Numbered from the stretch's first letter, positions 17,132 through 26,952 are shown. The stretch: DNA of 64,000 nucleotides from Streptomyces sp. Tue6028 (GCF_002300165.1 NZ_MLCE01000002.1:1-64000), one strand, 5' to 3'. The notes: generated by a model from the letters alone, not told the origin. Made by a program: numbers and translations.

Positions 17132-17980
17132 TCATCCGCGGCCCGCTCCGTCCGGGTCCTGCGGGGGTCGCGGATCGGCCCCGGCGCGCGGACGACGGGT
17201 CCGGGAACGCAGGCCGGGTGCGGCGGAGATGAGCCGGCGCAGACGCGGACGGATGCCACGCGAGGTCGGCCGCGGCGGTTCCTCGCCCACGAGGGCGTCC
17301 AGGAACGCCGCCGTCTCGTCCGGTTCGCCCTCCGCCAGCAGCCGTGCGGTCACCTCGGCGGCAAGTTCGTCGGCCGCGGCCGGGTCCATGCCCCGGGCCC
17401 GGAGCCGTTCGCTCATCCTCAGGGCGGCCCGCACGGCCTCGACGGCGGGTGCGGGCGAGGGCGTCGGCCGAGGAGCGGTCCCGGACGAAGCGGGGTCTCC
17501 GGGCCGGGAGTCGGCCGCGGCCCCGGCAGGGCTGTCGGACGCGGACGCGCCCGAAGCCCGGGGAAGGCTCTCCGGTTCTTCCGGTTCCGGCTCTCCGTCG
17601 GTCCGGGCGCCGCCGTCGTCCGCCGGCGCGGGCCGCGGCGGATCGGTCCCGTTGTCCGGTGAGGCGCCCGCGGAACGCTGCGCGCGCAGGCCGATCACCA
17701 GACCGGAGACGGACAGCACGTTGCTCAACTGCGGGCTGCCCAAAGCCGACTTGAGGGCATCAGCGGCGTACGCCAGCGCGTCCAGGACGTCGGGCAGCAC
17801 GGAGACAGTGCCGCCGCCCATGCCGCCGGGTGCGGGACGTCCGCCGGAGAAGAGGCCACGGCGCGGGGCGCCGCCCGCCGCGTACGTCCGTGCGGTCTGC
17901 GCGGCCAGTGCGGACTCGCCGGGCGCGGCCCACTCGGCGATCCGGACGCCCCACCGGTCGAGGAGTGCGGTCGCCGTCAT
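17132..17980 (-). CDS. hypothetical Ala/Pro-rich protein
   Basis: A 282-residue protein of unknown function. Residues 1-100 hold a predicted helical part (LLDRWGVRIAEWAAPGESAL; VLPDVLDALAYAADALKSAL), residues 105-185 a low-complexity Pro/Ser/Glu linker, and residues 190-250 a helical part (VEAVRAALRMSERLRARGMD). There is no signal peptide or clear membrane helix. GGAGG lies four bases before the ATG. It sits between the lipoprotein and the membrane protease genes, so a role with that protease is possible but unproven. Confidence 0.65.
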   Translation of the reverse strand: MTATALLDRWGVRIAEWAAPGESALAAQTARTYAAGGAPRRGLFSGGRPAPGGMGGGTVSVLPDVLDALAYAADALKSALGSPQLSNVLSVSGLVIGLRAQRSAGASPDNGTDPPRPAPADDGGARTDGEPEPEEPESLPRASGASASDSPAGAAADSRPGDPASSGTAPRPTPSPAPAVEAVRAALRMSERLRARGMDPAAADELAAEVTARLLAEGEPDETAAFLDALVGEEPPRPTSRGIRPRLRRLISAAPGLRSRTRRPRAGADPRPPQDPDGAGRG

Positions 17981-18017
17981 GCCGCCTCCCGGTGTCGGAT
18001 GTGCGGGATCCCGCGGG

Positions 18018-18905
18018 TCACGACGCCGTCCCCTCGAACTCGATGCGGAACTCGACGAGACCGTCCGTGCTGGTGCCCTCCGCCGTGAGGGATGCCGTGG
18101 AGGCGTCGAGAGGGCCCCGGAAGGTCGTGCCGCTGGCCAGGGCGTGCGGGTAGCCGCCGGGCAGCGAGCCCAGGTCGTTGCGGCAGGCCACGACAGGGCT
18201 GGACCAGTTGATGAGGTTGAGGGCGACCGCTTCCCGGGTGTGCGGGTCGGTGAGCCTGGCGTCGAGTTCGCCGCCGGACCAGTCCACGTCCCAGTAGGTC
18301 AGCAGCAGGTGCGGATCACGGGGGTTGCCCGCCAGGTCCTGGCCGCTGGTCGTGCTGACGGCGGAGGACCAGAAGGACACGGCGCCGGCCTGGGCGGGGT
18401 CGCCCGCGGCGAACAGCAGGGAGAACGGGTTGTCCTCGGTCTCGTCGCCGCCCGTGCGCGGTCGGCTCAGATCGAGCGTGCTGTTCGCCGAATAGGTCTG
18501 GTTGTCCGCGAGGCGGCGGGAGCCGTCGGCATTGCAGTAGTCGTAGACGCGGACGGAGATGTCGGCGGTCCCGCTGTACTTCTTGCCCCAGAGCGCCGAA
18601 GCCTCCCCGTCGCCCTGTGCGAGCGTCTCCTCGTCCGGTGTGTCGGTGACCGTGTCGGCGGCTTCGGTCGTCGGCGTGTCGCTGATCGAGGGCGTCGGTT
18701 CGGGGGTCGCGCTCGGCGAGGGCGGACCGGAGGACGGTGGCGTGGCCGCGATCGTGCTCGCCGCGGCAGCCGACGTACCCCGGCCGCCCGGTTCTCCGTT
18801 CCCGCACGCCGTCAGCGCCGCGCACAGAATCCCCAGACCTATGGCCGCCACGAGCCGGGTCCGGACGGATCCGGGCAGCCCGGCGGCACCTGTCCTGACG
18901 GACAT
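18018..18905 (-). CDS. secreted lipoprotein of unknown function
   Basis: A 295-residue protein with an N-terminal signal and lipobox (LVAAIGLGILCAALTAC, Cys as the lipidation site), a Ser/Thr/Pro-rich linker to about residue 95, and a beta-rich domain (YSGTADISVRVYDYCNADGS; HLLLTYWDVDWSGGELDARL; LVEFRIEFEG). No family was recognised. GGGGAGGGG precedes the ATG at 18905. First gene of the leftward group with the hypothetical protein and the membrane protease. Confidence 0.72.
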   Translation of the reverse strand: MSVRTGAAGLPGSVRTRLVAAIGLGILCAALTACGNGEPGGRGTSAAAASTIAATPPSSGPPSPSATPEPTPSISDTPTTEAADTVTDTPDEETLAQGDGEASALWGKKYSGTADISVRVYDYCNADGSRRLADNQTYSANSTLDLSRPRTGGDETEDNPFSLLFAAGDPAQAGAVSFWSSAVSTTSGQDLAGNPRDPHLLLTYWDVDWSGGELDARLTDPHTREAVALNLINWSSPVVACRNDLGSLPGGYPHALASGTTFRGPLDASTASLTAEGTSTDGLVEFRIEFEGTAS

Positions 18906-19080
18906 GACATCCCCTCCCCCACCTGAAGGCTCCCCCACGAGCCCCAGGAGGCAGGACGTTACGCTTCGCGGTCGTTCCGTCACGCGATACGCGTCCTTCG
19001 TTACCTTTTCGTGCCTGCGCCCGCACGCCTGTCCGGTCGTCGACGCCCGGGCCCGGCGGCGCGTGCCTCCGGTGCCGCCC

Positions 19081-20970
19081 TCAGTCGGCCGGGCGGTTCA
19101 GCCGGGCCCGCTCCTTGGCCGCGTGCACCGCGGCCGAGAGGCTCTCGATGTCGTACGCGCCGTGGTGGCGGCGGCCGTTGACGAAGAACGTCGGCGTCCC
19201 CGAGACACCGCTCAGGTCGGCGGACTCGACGTCCTCGGCGACGCGCGCGGCACCGGAGTGGAGGCGCAGGGCCTTGTGGAAGCGGTCGGTGTCGAGGCCC
19301 AATTGCTCGGCGTACCGGAGCAGGTCGACCGCCCGCAGGGCGCCTTGGTGGTCGAGGAGCAGGTCGTGCATCTCCCAGAACGCGCCCTGTTCGGCGGCGG
19401 CCTCCGCGGCCTCGGCGGCGAGTTCGGCATGCGGGTGGACGTCGTCGAGGGGCAGGTGGCGCCAGACGTAGCGGACGTCTCCGTAGTCGGCCAGCAGTTC
19501 ACGGATGACGGGCTCCGCGAGCCCGCAGTACGGGCATTCGAAGTCGCCGAACTCGACGACCGTCACGGGCGCGAGCAGCGGACCGCGGACGTGGTCGCGG
19601 TCGACGTCGACCGGCGGGACCAGGTCGACGATCGTCGCCCCGGTGCCGAGCAGGGCACGCGAGCGCGCCTGACCCGGCAGGTGGCCGACGATCCAGGTGA
19701 CCAGCCACGTCGTCGCGAAGGAACAGACGACCGCGCTCAGTACGCCGATCTTGGCCTGGGTCAGGCGCTCTCCGGAGAAGGCGAGGGTCGCGATCAGCAG
19801 GGAGACCGTGAACCCGACCCCGGCGATGGCCCCTCCTGCGGTGGTCGCGCCCCAGCCGACCGGCGGGCGCAGATTCCCGCGGCTGAACCGGGAAACGAGC
19901 CAGGAGGCACCGACGATACCCACGGGCTTGCCCACCACGTAGCCGGCCAGGATGCCCAGGGTGATCGGCGACGTGTACGCCTCGGCGAGCCGGCCGCCGT
20001 CGACGGTGATCCCGGCGTTGGCCAGCGCGAACAGCGGAACGATCACGTAGCTGGTCCACGGGTGGTACATCCGCTGGAGCCGCTCGTTGGGCGAGATCGC
20101 CGAGGCGAGACCGAGTCGCACCGACCGTTCCAGCTCAGGCGTCGGCTGCTCGCGGAACAGCCGGAAAAGCCCGCTCGCCCGCTCCAGGTCGCTGCGGCTG
20201 GCCGGGTACGCGTAGGTCAGCAGCCCCATGGCCAGTCCGACGACGACCGGGTCGACGCCGGACCTCTCCAGGGCCACCCAGGTCGCGACGGCCAGCACCG
20301 CGTACACCGCGCCGCGCCGGACGTGCGCGGCCCGCACCGCGAGGATCACGACGAACAGACCGAGGGCGGTCCACAGGGCCGGCCAGTCGATGGGGCCGCT
20401 GTAGGCGACGGCGATGACGACCAGTGCCACGAAGTCGTCGACGACCGCGACGGTGAGGATGAAGACCCGCAGGCCGGCGGGCAGGCGTCCGCCGAGGAGT
20501 GCCAGCATGCCGAGCGCGAAGGCCGTGTCGGTCGACATCGCCGCGCCCCAGCCCTGCGCGGAGGACGCGCCCATGTTGAGCGCGAGGTAGATCAGGACCG
20601 GCACGAGCATGCCGGCCAGTCCGGCGATGACCGGCAGGGTGACCCGTCTGCGTTCGCGCAGTTCGCCCATGTCGAACTCGCGCCGCGCCTCCAGGCCGAC
20701 GACGAAGAAGAACAGCGTCATCAGACCGCTGTTCATCCACTCGCGCAGATCGAGGGCCACCCCTCGCGCGCCGAGGTGGACGGACAGCTCCGTCCCCCAG
20801 AACGTCTCGTAGGCACCTGGGGCGAGGTTGGCCCAGGCCATCGCGGCGAGGGCGGCGGCGAGCAGGACGGCGGCGCTGCCCGTCTCCGTGCGCAGGAAAT
20901 CGCGCAGCGGTGTGTGCATGTCCGAGCCGCACTCGGTCCGCCCGGTCAGGTGGGGCGCCGTCGGCGGCAT
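19081..20970 (-). CDS. nhaA: Na+/H+ antiporter NhaA fused to a DsbA-like thioredoxin domain
   Basis: A 629-residue fusion. Residues about 20-420 are NhaA with helices and the key STDTAFALG and [10 protein letters not shown] motifs (the paired Asp of the transport site). Residues about 445-625 form a DsbA/thioredoxin domain with the redox motif FECPYCG and the cis-proline loop [10 protein letters not shown]. The antiporter exchanges Na+ for H+ across the membrane; the thioredoxin part could reduce or isomerise disulfides, or regulate transport by redox state. The MPPTAP start at 20970 has GGGAG six bases upstream. Fusions of this kind are known in actinobacteria. No operon partners. Confidence 0.88.
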   Translation of the reverse strand: MPPTAPHLTGRTECGSDMHTPLRDFLRTETGSAAVLLAAALAAMAWANLAPGAYETFWGTELSVHLGARGVALDLREWMNSGLMTLFFFVVGLEARREFDMGELRERRRVTLPVIAGLAGMLVPVLIYLALNMGASSAQGWGAAMSTDTAFALGMLALLGGRLPAGLRVFILTVAVVDDFVALVVIAVAYSGPIDWPALWTALGLFVVILAVRAAHVRRGAVYAVLAVATWVALERSGVDPVVVGLAMGLLTYAYPASRSDLERASGLFRLFREQPTPELERSVRLGLASAISPNERLQRMYHPWTSYVIVPLFALANAGITVDGGRLAEAYTSPITLGILAGYVVGKPVGIVGASWLVSRFSRGNLRPPVGWGATTAGGAIAGVGFTVSLLIATLAFSGERLTQAKIGVLSAVVCSFATTWLVTWIVGHLPGQARSRALLGTGATIVDLVPPVDVDRDHVRGPLLAPVTVVEFGDFECPYCGLAEPVIRELLADYGDVRYVWRHLPLDDVHPHAELAAEAAEAAAEQGAFWEMHDLLLDHQGALRAVDLLRYAEQLGLDTDRFHKALRLHSGAARVAEDVESADLSGVSGTPTFFVNGRRHHGAYDIESLSAAVHAAKERARLNRPAD

Positions 20971-21211
20971 GCTCGTCTCCCGTTCCTCCCGCTCCGTGCC
21001 TGTCGCCGGCTGGTTCGGCGTGGCCGGCGTCCGGGTCGGGACGCGGTCCGAGCGGCTTGGTCGTACGTCGAGGTGAACCCTCGCCCATCGCGGTCTGTTC
21101 CGGGCCGAGGCGCGCGGAGCCCGTCCGACAGCACCGACACCAGCGGCGGCCCGGTGTACGCGCCCGAGACCCGCGTGCTCTGCTCCTGACCACGAGCCGG
21201 CGTCCGGGCGG

Positions 21212-21328
21212 GTGAGCACCGCGTCGACCCACCCGGCGTCCCGGCTCCGAGTGAGCACCGCGTCGACCCACCCGGCGCCCCGGCTCCGAGTGAGCAGCGC
21301 CTCGGCCCACCCGGCGCCCCGAGGACCC
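21212..21328. repeat. 39-base tandem repeat, three copies
   Basis: Copies start at 21212, 21251 and 21290, each beginning GTGAGCA; the first two differ at one base and the third is diverged. The unit is a multiple of three, but the frames across it are Ser/Thr/His/Pro-rich and unlike a protein. It lies in the 790-base gap (20971-21762) before the exopolysaccharide-type locus; the rest of that gap holds no supported gene. Confidence 0.85.
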
Positions 21329-21762
21329 GCCGAAGGCCGGTCAGCGCGGGCCTCGCGCAGCGGCCGCTCCGGCTCTGCGTCGCCCCGGTGTCCAAAAACA
21401 GATCATCCCCGGAATCGGCTGGTGGTCTCGACCATTGGCAGTCGCCTGCCAGGACGTGACCACTCCACTTCCACTCCGGCTCGGACAGCGATCCAGCCCA
21501 GGGACCTTCACCGCGGACCGGGGCAGATACATCGCGACAACCGCCGCACATGTGCGACAAGCTCGATCACGACCAGACGGTCGTCTGCTCTTTTCCGTCA
21601 TGTTCCGCAGCAGGCACACGAAAACTACACAGAGCCATCACTATGTGACGCGACGAAAGCGTTGACGACCGACGTCTGAGGGGGGCGACGGCGTCACGCA
21701 AGGGGGTGCGTCCGCTCCATGGGAGCAGTGCTCACCCCTGCCCGGGGAGGGAACTTCACCGC

Positions 21763-22035
21763 ATGAAGCGGACCATTGGCTCGACCGCGCTCAGCGTGGG
21801 CGCACGCATCGCCCCGCTCGGCTCACCGGCCGAGGCGGCGCACGCCGACACCACCGCACCGCGCATCGACCTGCGGGTGCTGGTCGTGAGTGACGGCGGC
21901 CCGGCCACCGGCGCCATCGCGTCCGAACCGGGCGCAACCGCCGACGTTCCCGAGCAGGACACGACCAGCAGAGCTCCACGCACACGGGTACCCGCCGGAG
22001 TGACCGAGCAGGTGCCCTGCGCCCCGCACAACTGA
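21763..22035 (+). pseudogene. probable stump of a secreted polysaccharide deacetylase gene
   Basis: The 90-codon frame has a short signal-like N terminus ending in an AEAAHA site, then TTAPRIDLRVLVVSDGGPAT, the kind of strand-turn that opens Agd3-type (CBM87/CE18) deacetylases, and then, from about residue 54, an unrelated-looking Pro/Thr-rich end. Full-length Agd3-like proteins are several hundred residues. It lies 84 bases upstream of pelF, where a deacetylase would fit. I read it as a truncated or internally deleted gene; a genuine small secreted protein is the alternative. GGGGAGG lies twelve bases before the ATG. Confidence 0.45.
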
Positions 22036-22118
22036 ACGGCGCACCGACCGAAGGTCCCGGCCGCACACGGCGGCAGGGAAGGCCCGACCACCCCACACCT
22101 CGGCCGTGGAGCACATCC

Positions 22119-23660
22119 ATGCACGTTCCCCACGCCGCGCGACGCCCCAGCGCGACGCGCGTCACCCTGCTCACCGAAGGCACCTACCCGCACAGTCACG
22201 GCGGCGTGAGCGTCTGGTGCGACCAACTCGTCGTCGGCATGCCCGACATGGACTTCGACGTCATCGCCGTCACCGGCACCGGGCGTGAACCGATCGTCTG
22301 GGACGTGCCCGACCACGTCGCGCGCGTCGTCGGGGTCCCCATGTGGGGACCACCGCCCGAGGGCAGTCCGCCGCGCGGGCGCCGCCGCGACCGGCTGTCC
22401 GCCGCCTACGAACAGTTCCTGACCGCTCTGCTCGACCCGTGTGCCGAGGACCGGTTCGGCACCGCCCTCTACGAGATGGCGTCCGTGGCTGCCGACGGGC
22501 AGCTGAGTCCCTTCCTGCGCGGCGACCGGGCCATCGCGATCCTCGCCTCCGTGTGGAACCGCCCGGGGCTCGCCGTGCGCGAGGCCCGGCCGACCCTGCA
22601 CGACGCCATCACCGCCACCGCCCTGCTGGAGCACGCCCTGCGTCCGCTGGCCGCGCCGCCGCCCGAACATGGAGTGGCGCACGCCGTCAGCGGCGGCGTC
22701 GCCGTCCTGCCGGGACTGGCCGCGCTCCAACAGCACGGTGTGCCCCTGCTGTTGACGGAGCACGGGGTGTATCTGCGTGAGCGCTACCTCGGCTACCGCA
22801 CCGCTCCCTACCGCTGGCCGGTCAAGGCCGTCGTCCTGGGCTTCTTCCGGCTGCTCGCCGAGGAGACCTATCGGCGGGCCGCGTTGATCACGCCGGGCAA
22901 CCGCTACAACCGGCTGTGGGAGGAACAGGGCGGCGCCGACCCGGCGTCCATCCGCACCGTCTACAACGGCGTGGACCCGAGCGCCTTCCCGCCGGCCGGT
23001 CCCGAGCCGGAGGAGCCCACGCTCAGCTGGGCGGGCCGGGTCGATCCGATCAAGGACCTGGAGACCCTCATCCGCGCGTTCGCGCTCGTCCGGGCGCAAC
23101 TGCCCGCCGCGCGGCTGCGGTTGTTCGGCGGCACCCCGCGTGGCGGCGAGGCCTACCGTGATCGGTGCGAGGCCCTGGCCGCCGAGCTCGGGCACGCGGA
23201 CGCGGTCACCTTCGAGGGCCGCGTCGACGACATCAAGGACGCGTACGCGGCGGGCAACGTCGTGATGCTGTCCAGCATCAGCGAGGGATTCCCCTTCACC
23301 CTGATCGAGGCCATGTCGTGCGGGCGGGCGACCGTCTCCACGGACGTGGGCGGCGTACGGGAGGCCGTGGGCGACACCGGACTGGTCGTCCCGCCGCGCG
23401 ATCCCGCCGCGATGGCCGCGGCGGCGCTGGAACTGCTCGGCGATCCCGGGCGGCGCCGCACGATGGGCGAGGGGGCCCGGCTCCGGGTGGTCGAACAGTT
23501 CACCCTGCGCCAGACCGTCGACACCTTCCGCTCCATCTATCTGGAGCTGTCGGCACTCGGCGGCTTCACCCTGCGCGACCCGTGGGAGGCCGGCACCGCC
23601 GCCGACCTCGCTCCGACGGGCGAGCCGCGGGCCGCCCTGCCGAGGAGTCTGGCCGGATGA
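22119..23660 (+). CDS. pelF: PelF-type GT4 glycosyltransferase
   Basis: A 513-residue cytoplasmic glycosyltransferase. The N terminus carries the PelF signature (VTLLTEGTYPHSHGGVSVWC) and the C-terminal GT-B half has LSWAGRVDPIKDLETLIRAF, LRLFGGTPRGG and the EX7E donor-binding motif SEGFPFTLIEAMSCG. PelF enzymes polymerise UDP-activated N-acetylhexosamine for Pel-type exopolysaccharide. GGAG lies eight bases before the ATG. Its stop overlaps the start of the membrane protein gene (ATGA), the first of two such couplings in the locus. No PelD-like c-di-GMP receptor is present. Confidence 0.88.
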   Translation: MHVPHAARRPSATRVTLLTEGTYPHSHGGVSVWCDQLVVGMPDMDFDVIAVTGTGREPIVWDVPDHVARVVGVPMWGPPPEGSPPRGRRRDRLSAAYEQFLTALLDPCAEDRFGTALYEMASVAADGQLSPFLRGDRAIAILASVWNRPGLAVREARPTLHDAITATALLEHALRPLAAPPPEHGVAHAVSGGVAVLPGLAALQQHGVPLLLTEHGVYLRERYLGYRTAPYRWPVKAVVLGFFRLLAEETYRRAALITPGNRYNRLWEEQGGADPASIRTVYNGVDPSAFPPAGPEPEEPTLSWAGRVDPIKDLETLIRAFALVRAQLPAARLRLFGGTPRGGEAYRDRCEALAAELGHADAVTFEGRVDDIKDAYAAGNVVMLSSISEGFPFTLIEAMSCGRATVSTDVGGVREAVGDTGLVVPPRDPAAMAAAALELLGDPGRRRTMGEGARLRVVEQFTLRQTVDTFRSIYLELSALGGFTLRDPWEAGTAADLAPTGEPRAALPRSLAG

Positions 23661-25033
23661 GCGGACCGATGGCCCTCGAACCCGGCGGCGCGGAGGGCGA
23701 CATGCTGTCGCTGCGACTCGCCGGCCACCGCGCCGCGGCCTCGGCCTCGGCGGCGGACCGCCCGGAACAGGACGCGGTCGACCGGCTCGCCGCGGAACTG
23801 GCCGACCGCATCGGCCCGGCCGTCCACCCCTACGAGGTGGCCGCGCTGCTGGAGTCGGAGGGCCTGACCGCCGAGGTGATCCAGGAGCGGTACGGGCACC
23901 GGAACCTGTTCTCCCTCGCCTCCGCGCTGTACGAGCGGGTGCCGCGCACCTTTCCCGAGCCCGTGACGCCACCCGACCCGTGGCGGCCGGACCATGTGCG
24001 CTGTGCCCTGCGCGGTGTGCTGTTCGCCCTGCCGGGACTCGCCTATCTGCTCACCGCGCGGCTGTGGCACGCCGCGCGCGACACCGACGTCCTGGTCGTG
24101 GCCGGGCTGGTGTCGTGGGCCTGGGGCCAGGCGCTCGGGCACCGGGCCTACCTGCGGATGGCCGCGGGACGGCGCGAGGCGGGTCTCACCCTCCGGGCCG
24201 GCGCGCCGTTGGGCGCCGCCGTGGCGACGGCCGCGGGGGCCCCGTTCGCCGACAGCGGCACGGCGGTGGCCGTGGCGACCGCGCAGTCGGTGTACCTCGC
24301 GGCGGCCGGGGTCCTGCTGGTGCTGGGCGGAGAACGGCTGCTGCTGGCCGCGCTCGCCCCGGTGGTCGCCGGATCGGTGGTGCTGCCGTGGTGGGAGCCG
24401 GGCACCGTGCTCCGCGTCGCCCTGCCGCTGCTGTCCGTCGTGGGCACCGTCGGCGCTGCGGGCCGGGCGCTGCGGGCCACGCTGGCGGTCACGCCCGCGC
24501 CGGGCGCCGTCCGGCCCCCGCTGCTGCCCTCCCTGCCGTACGGGCTGTTCGGCCTGGCCGCCGGGGTGCTGGTCCTGCTGGAGGGGCTGCAGCACCCGTA
24601 CGCCGTGATCGTGCTGACGGTCAGCATGGGGCCCGCCGAGTGGCTGCTGTACCGGTACCGGGGGATGTCGGTCGCGGCGCTGCGGGCGACCGCGACGCCG
24701 GCCGCCTTCCTGTTCCGGTCCACCGGTGTGCTCGCGCTGTGCCTGTGCGCCTATCTGCTGCCGCTGCTGCCCGCGGCGCTGCTGACCGATGCCGAGCCGA
24801 TACCCCTGCTGCTGCTCGCGGCGACGCTGTGGACCGCGCTGCTCCTCCAGGCCTTCGGGGCCGCGTGGCCGCCCGCCGGGGTGTGCCTGGCCGCCGCGGC
24901 CGGTGCCACGGCGACAACCCTGTCGCACCTGCCGAAGGGCCCGGGACCGCTGTCGCTGTGCTGCGGCGCTGCCGCGCTGTGTCTCACGGCATGTGTGCTG
25001 CGGCTTCTGGGCCGGCCCGCACCGCACTCCTGA
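23657..25033 (+). CDS. polytopic membrane protein of the exopolysaccharide locus
   Basis: A 458-residue protein. Residues 1-110 are soluble and helical (VDRLAAELADRIGPAVHPYE; VAALLESEGLTAEVIQERYG), followed by about eleven hydrophobic helices from ALRGVLFALPGLAYLL to the C terminus. The length and topology suit a transporter or polymer-export partner for PelF, as PelG is in Pel systems, but no PelG sequence motif was recognised, so this is inference from position. It overlaps pelF by four bases. A 165-base gap separates it from the epimerase gene. Confidence 0.7.
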   Translation: MSGPMALEPGGAEGDMLSLRLAGHRAAASASAADRPEQDAVDRLAAELADRIGPAVHPYEVAALLESEGLTAEVIQERYGHRNLFSLASALYERVPRTFPEPVTPPDPWRPDHVRCALRGVLFALPGLAYLLTARLWHAARDTDVLVVAGLVSWAWGQALGHRAYLRMAAGRREAGLTLRAGAPLGAAVATAAGAPFADSGTAVAVATAQSVYLAAAGVLLVLGGERLLLAALAPVVAGSVVLPWWEPGTVLRVALPLLSVVGTVGAAGRALRATLAVTPAPGAVRPPLLPSLPYGLFGLAAGVLVLLEGLQHPYAVIVLTVSMGPAEWLLYRYRGMSVAALRATATPAAFLFRSTGVLALCLCAYLLPLLPAALLTDAEPIPLLLLAATLWTALLLQAFGAAWPPAGVCLAAAAGATATTLSHLPKGPGPLSLCCGAAALCLTACVLRLLGRPAPHS

Positions 25034-25198
25034 AGCTCCCCGCCCCGTCCGACTTCTCATCCCGTCCGCCGTGTCGCACGGGTCGCGCCCGGCACCCCGC
25101 CGGGACGACCGGACACGACCGCGGCCCTCGCGGGACGCCCGCGACACCGCTGCCAGACGCGGACACCACCTGCGCAACCCGACCGGAAGGACCAAGAG

Positions 25199-26200
25199 TT
25201 GACCACCGCACCGCTCGCCGCCGTCACCGGAGCCGAAGGCTTCATCGGTTCCCACCTCACCGAGGCGCTGGTCGCCTCCGGGTGCCGGGTGAGGGCCATG
25301 GCGCAGTACAACTCCTTCTCCTCCTACGGCTGGCTGGAGACGCTGCACCCCGACGTCCTCGACCAGGTCGAGATCGTCCTCGGCGACGTCCGCGATCCCG
25401 GCTCGGTCCGGGGTCTGGTCGAAGACGCCGACTGCGTCTACCACTTGGCCGCCCTCATCGCCATCCCGTACTCCTACCGGGCACCGCACAGCTACGTGGA
25501 CACCAATGTCACCGGCACGCTCAACGTGCTGGAGGCGGTGCGCGCGCTGGGCACGCCCCGGCTGGTGCACACCTCCACCAGCGAGACCTACGGCACCGCC
25601 CGGACCGTGCCGATCACCGAGGACCACCCCATCAACACCCAGTCCCCGTACGCGGCTTCGAAGGCGGGCGGGGACCGGCTGGCCGACAGCTACCACGCGA
25701 GCTTCGACACCCCCGTGGTCACGCTGCGGCCGTTCAACACGTTCGGACCGCGCCAGTCCATGCGGGCCGTCATCCCCAGCGTCATCGGCCAGGTCGCGGC
25801 GGGCGAACGCACCCTCACCCTCGGCGATCTGCGCCCGACCCGCGACTTCACCTACGTCAAGGACACCGCGCAGGCGTTCCTGGCGGTGGGCACCGCGCCC
25901 GCCGACCGGGTCGTCGGCAGGACCTTCAACGCCGGTACCGGCGGCGAGATCTCGGTCGGCGACCTGGTCGCGCTGATCGGCAAGGTGATGGACACCACCC
26001 TCGACGTACGGGAGGACGCCCGGCGCATCCGGCCCGCCAACTCCGAGGTGATGCGGCTGGTCGCCGACGCGACCCGGCTGACCACGGCCACCGGCTGGAG
26101 TCCGGCCCACGACCTCGAACAAGGCCTGGCCCACACCGTGGAGTTCTTCCGCGACCCGGCCAACCTCGCCCGCTACAAGACCGGCATCTACAACATCTGA
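25199..26200 (+). CDS. extended SDR, NAD-dependent nucleotide-sugar epimerase/dehydratase
   Basis: A 333-residue short-chain dehydrogenase. Seen: AAVTGAEGFIGSHLTEAL (nucleotide-binding GxxGxxG), HLAALIAIPYSY, TSTSETYGTA with the catalytic Ser/Thr, SPYAASKAGGD with the YxxxK pair, LRPFNTFGPRQS, and DLRPTRDFTYVKDTAQAF. This pattern is that of UDP-hexose 4-epimerases and NDP-sugar 4,6-dehydratases. The TTG at 25199 is the start, with GGAAGGA about nine bases upstream. It probably makes the donor sugar for PelF; which sugar cannot be told. Confidence 0.85.
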   Translation: MTTAPLAAVTGAEGFIGSHLTEALVASGCRVRAMAQYNSFSSYGWLETLHPDVLDQVEIVLGDVRDPGSVRGLVEDADCVYHLAALIAIPYSYRAPHSYVDTNVTGTLNVLEAVRALGTPRLVHTSTSETYGTARTVPITEDHPINTQSPYAASKAGGDRLADSYHASFDTPVVTLRPFNTFGPRQSMRAVIPSVIGQVAAGERTLTLGDLRPTRDFTYVKDTAQAFLAVGTAPADRVVGRTFNAGTGGEISVGDLVALIGKVMDTTLDVREDARRIRPANSEVMRLVADATRLTTATGWSPAHDLEQGLAHTVEFFRDPANLARYKTGIYNI

Positions 26201-26231
26201 CCGACCGGTACGTCCACGAAGGAGGAGTCCC

Positions 26232-26945
26232 ATGCACGCAGTGATCCTGGCGGGAGGCAAGGGCGTCCGGCTGCGGCCCTACACCACCGCACTGCCCAAG
26301 CCGCTCGTTCCCATCGGCGATCAGCACGCGATCCTGGAGATCGTGCTGCGCCAGCTCGCCACGGCCGGTTTCACCGGCTGCACCATCGCCATCGGCCACC
26401 TGGGCGAGATCATCCGCGCCTACGTCGGCGACGGCTCCCAGTGGGGCATGGCCGTCGACTACGCCACCGAGGAGAGCCCGCTCGGCACGATGGGCCCCCT
26501 CCTCACCATGCGCGAGCGTCTGCCGGAGTCGTTCCTCGTGATGAACGGCGACGTGCTCACCGACCTCGACTACGCCGACGTCCTGGGGCAGCACCGCGCC
26601 TCCGGTGCGCCTCTGACGATCGCCACGTACGCGCGCAAGGTGCTCATCGACTTCGGGGTCCTGACCACCGACGCGAGCAAGGTCGTCGCCTTCACGGAGA
26701 AGCCGAGCATGGACTACCGCGTCTCCATGGGCGTGTACGGGCTGTCGCGGTCGACGCTCGACGGCTACACCCCGGGACTGCCGCTCGGCTTCGACGAGCT
26801 GGTGCTCGATCTGCTCCGGATCCAGAACCCCCCGCACGCCTACGAGTTCGACGGGTACTGGCTCGACATCGGCCGCCCCGACGACTACGACCGGGCCAAC
26901 GCCGAATTCACCACCCGCAAGTCACTGCTGCTCAAGGGAGCCTGA
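26232..26945 (+). CDS. sugar-1-phosphate nucleotidyltransferase
   Basis: A 237-residue enzyme with the signature HAVILAGGKGVRLRPYTTAL, a KPLVPIGDQ lysine, FLVMNGDVLTDLDYADVL with the metal Asp, AFTEKPSMDYRVSMGVY and ELVLDLLRIQ, ending SLLLKGA. It activates a sugar phosphate to an NDP-sugar. It is shorter than RmlA/GlmU and has no acetyltransferase part. GGAGGAG precedes the ATG. It lies 31 bases after the SDR gene and 7 bases before the next, so these three are one transcription unit. Confidence 0.88.
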   Translation: MHAVILAGGKGVRLRPYTTALPKPLVPIGDQHAILEIVLRQLATAGFTGCTIAIGHLGEIIRAYVGDGSQWGMAVDYATEESPLGTMGPLLTMRERLPESFLVMNGDVLTDLDYADVLGQHRASGAPLTIATYARKVLIDFGVLTTDASKVVAFTEKPSMDYRVSMGVYGLSRSTLDGYTPGLPLGFDELVLDLLRIQNPPHAYEFDGYWLDIGRPDDYDRANAEFTTRKSLLLKGA

Positions 26946-26952
26946 CCACCGT

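Noticed and set aside
16923..17135. 70-codon frame with ATGA overlaps at both ends between the hypothetical gene and the protease
   Set aside because: The Arg/Pro-rich product looks like a frame shadow; third-position GC favours the protease frame extending through here.
21212..21679. Frame of 155 codons beginning in the 39-base repeat
   Set aside because: Ser/Thr/Arg-rich translation of repeats with no ribosome site and changing codon use; kept only as a repeat.
23537..26260. Long minus-strand open frame opposite the exopolysaccharide genes
   Set aside because: High GC keeps antisense frames open; the translated product is low-complexity Arg/Gly-rich and lacks any ribosome site.
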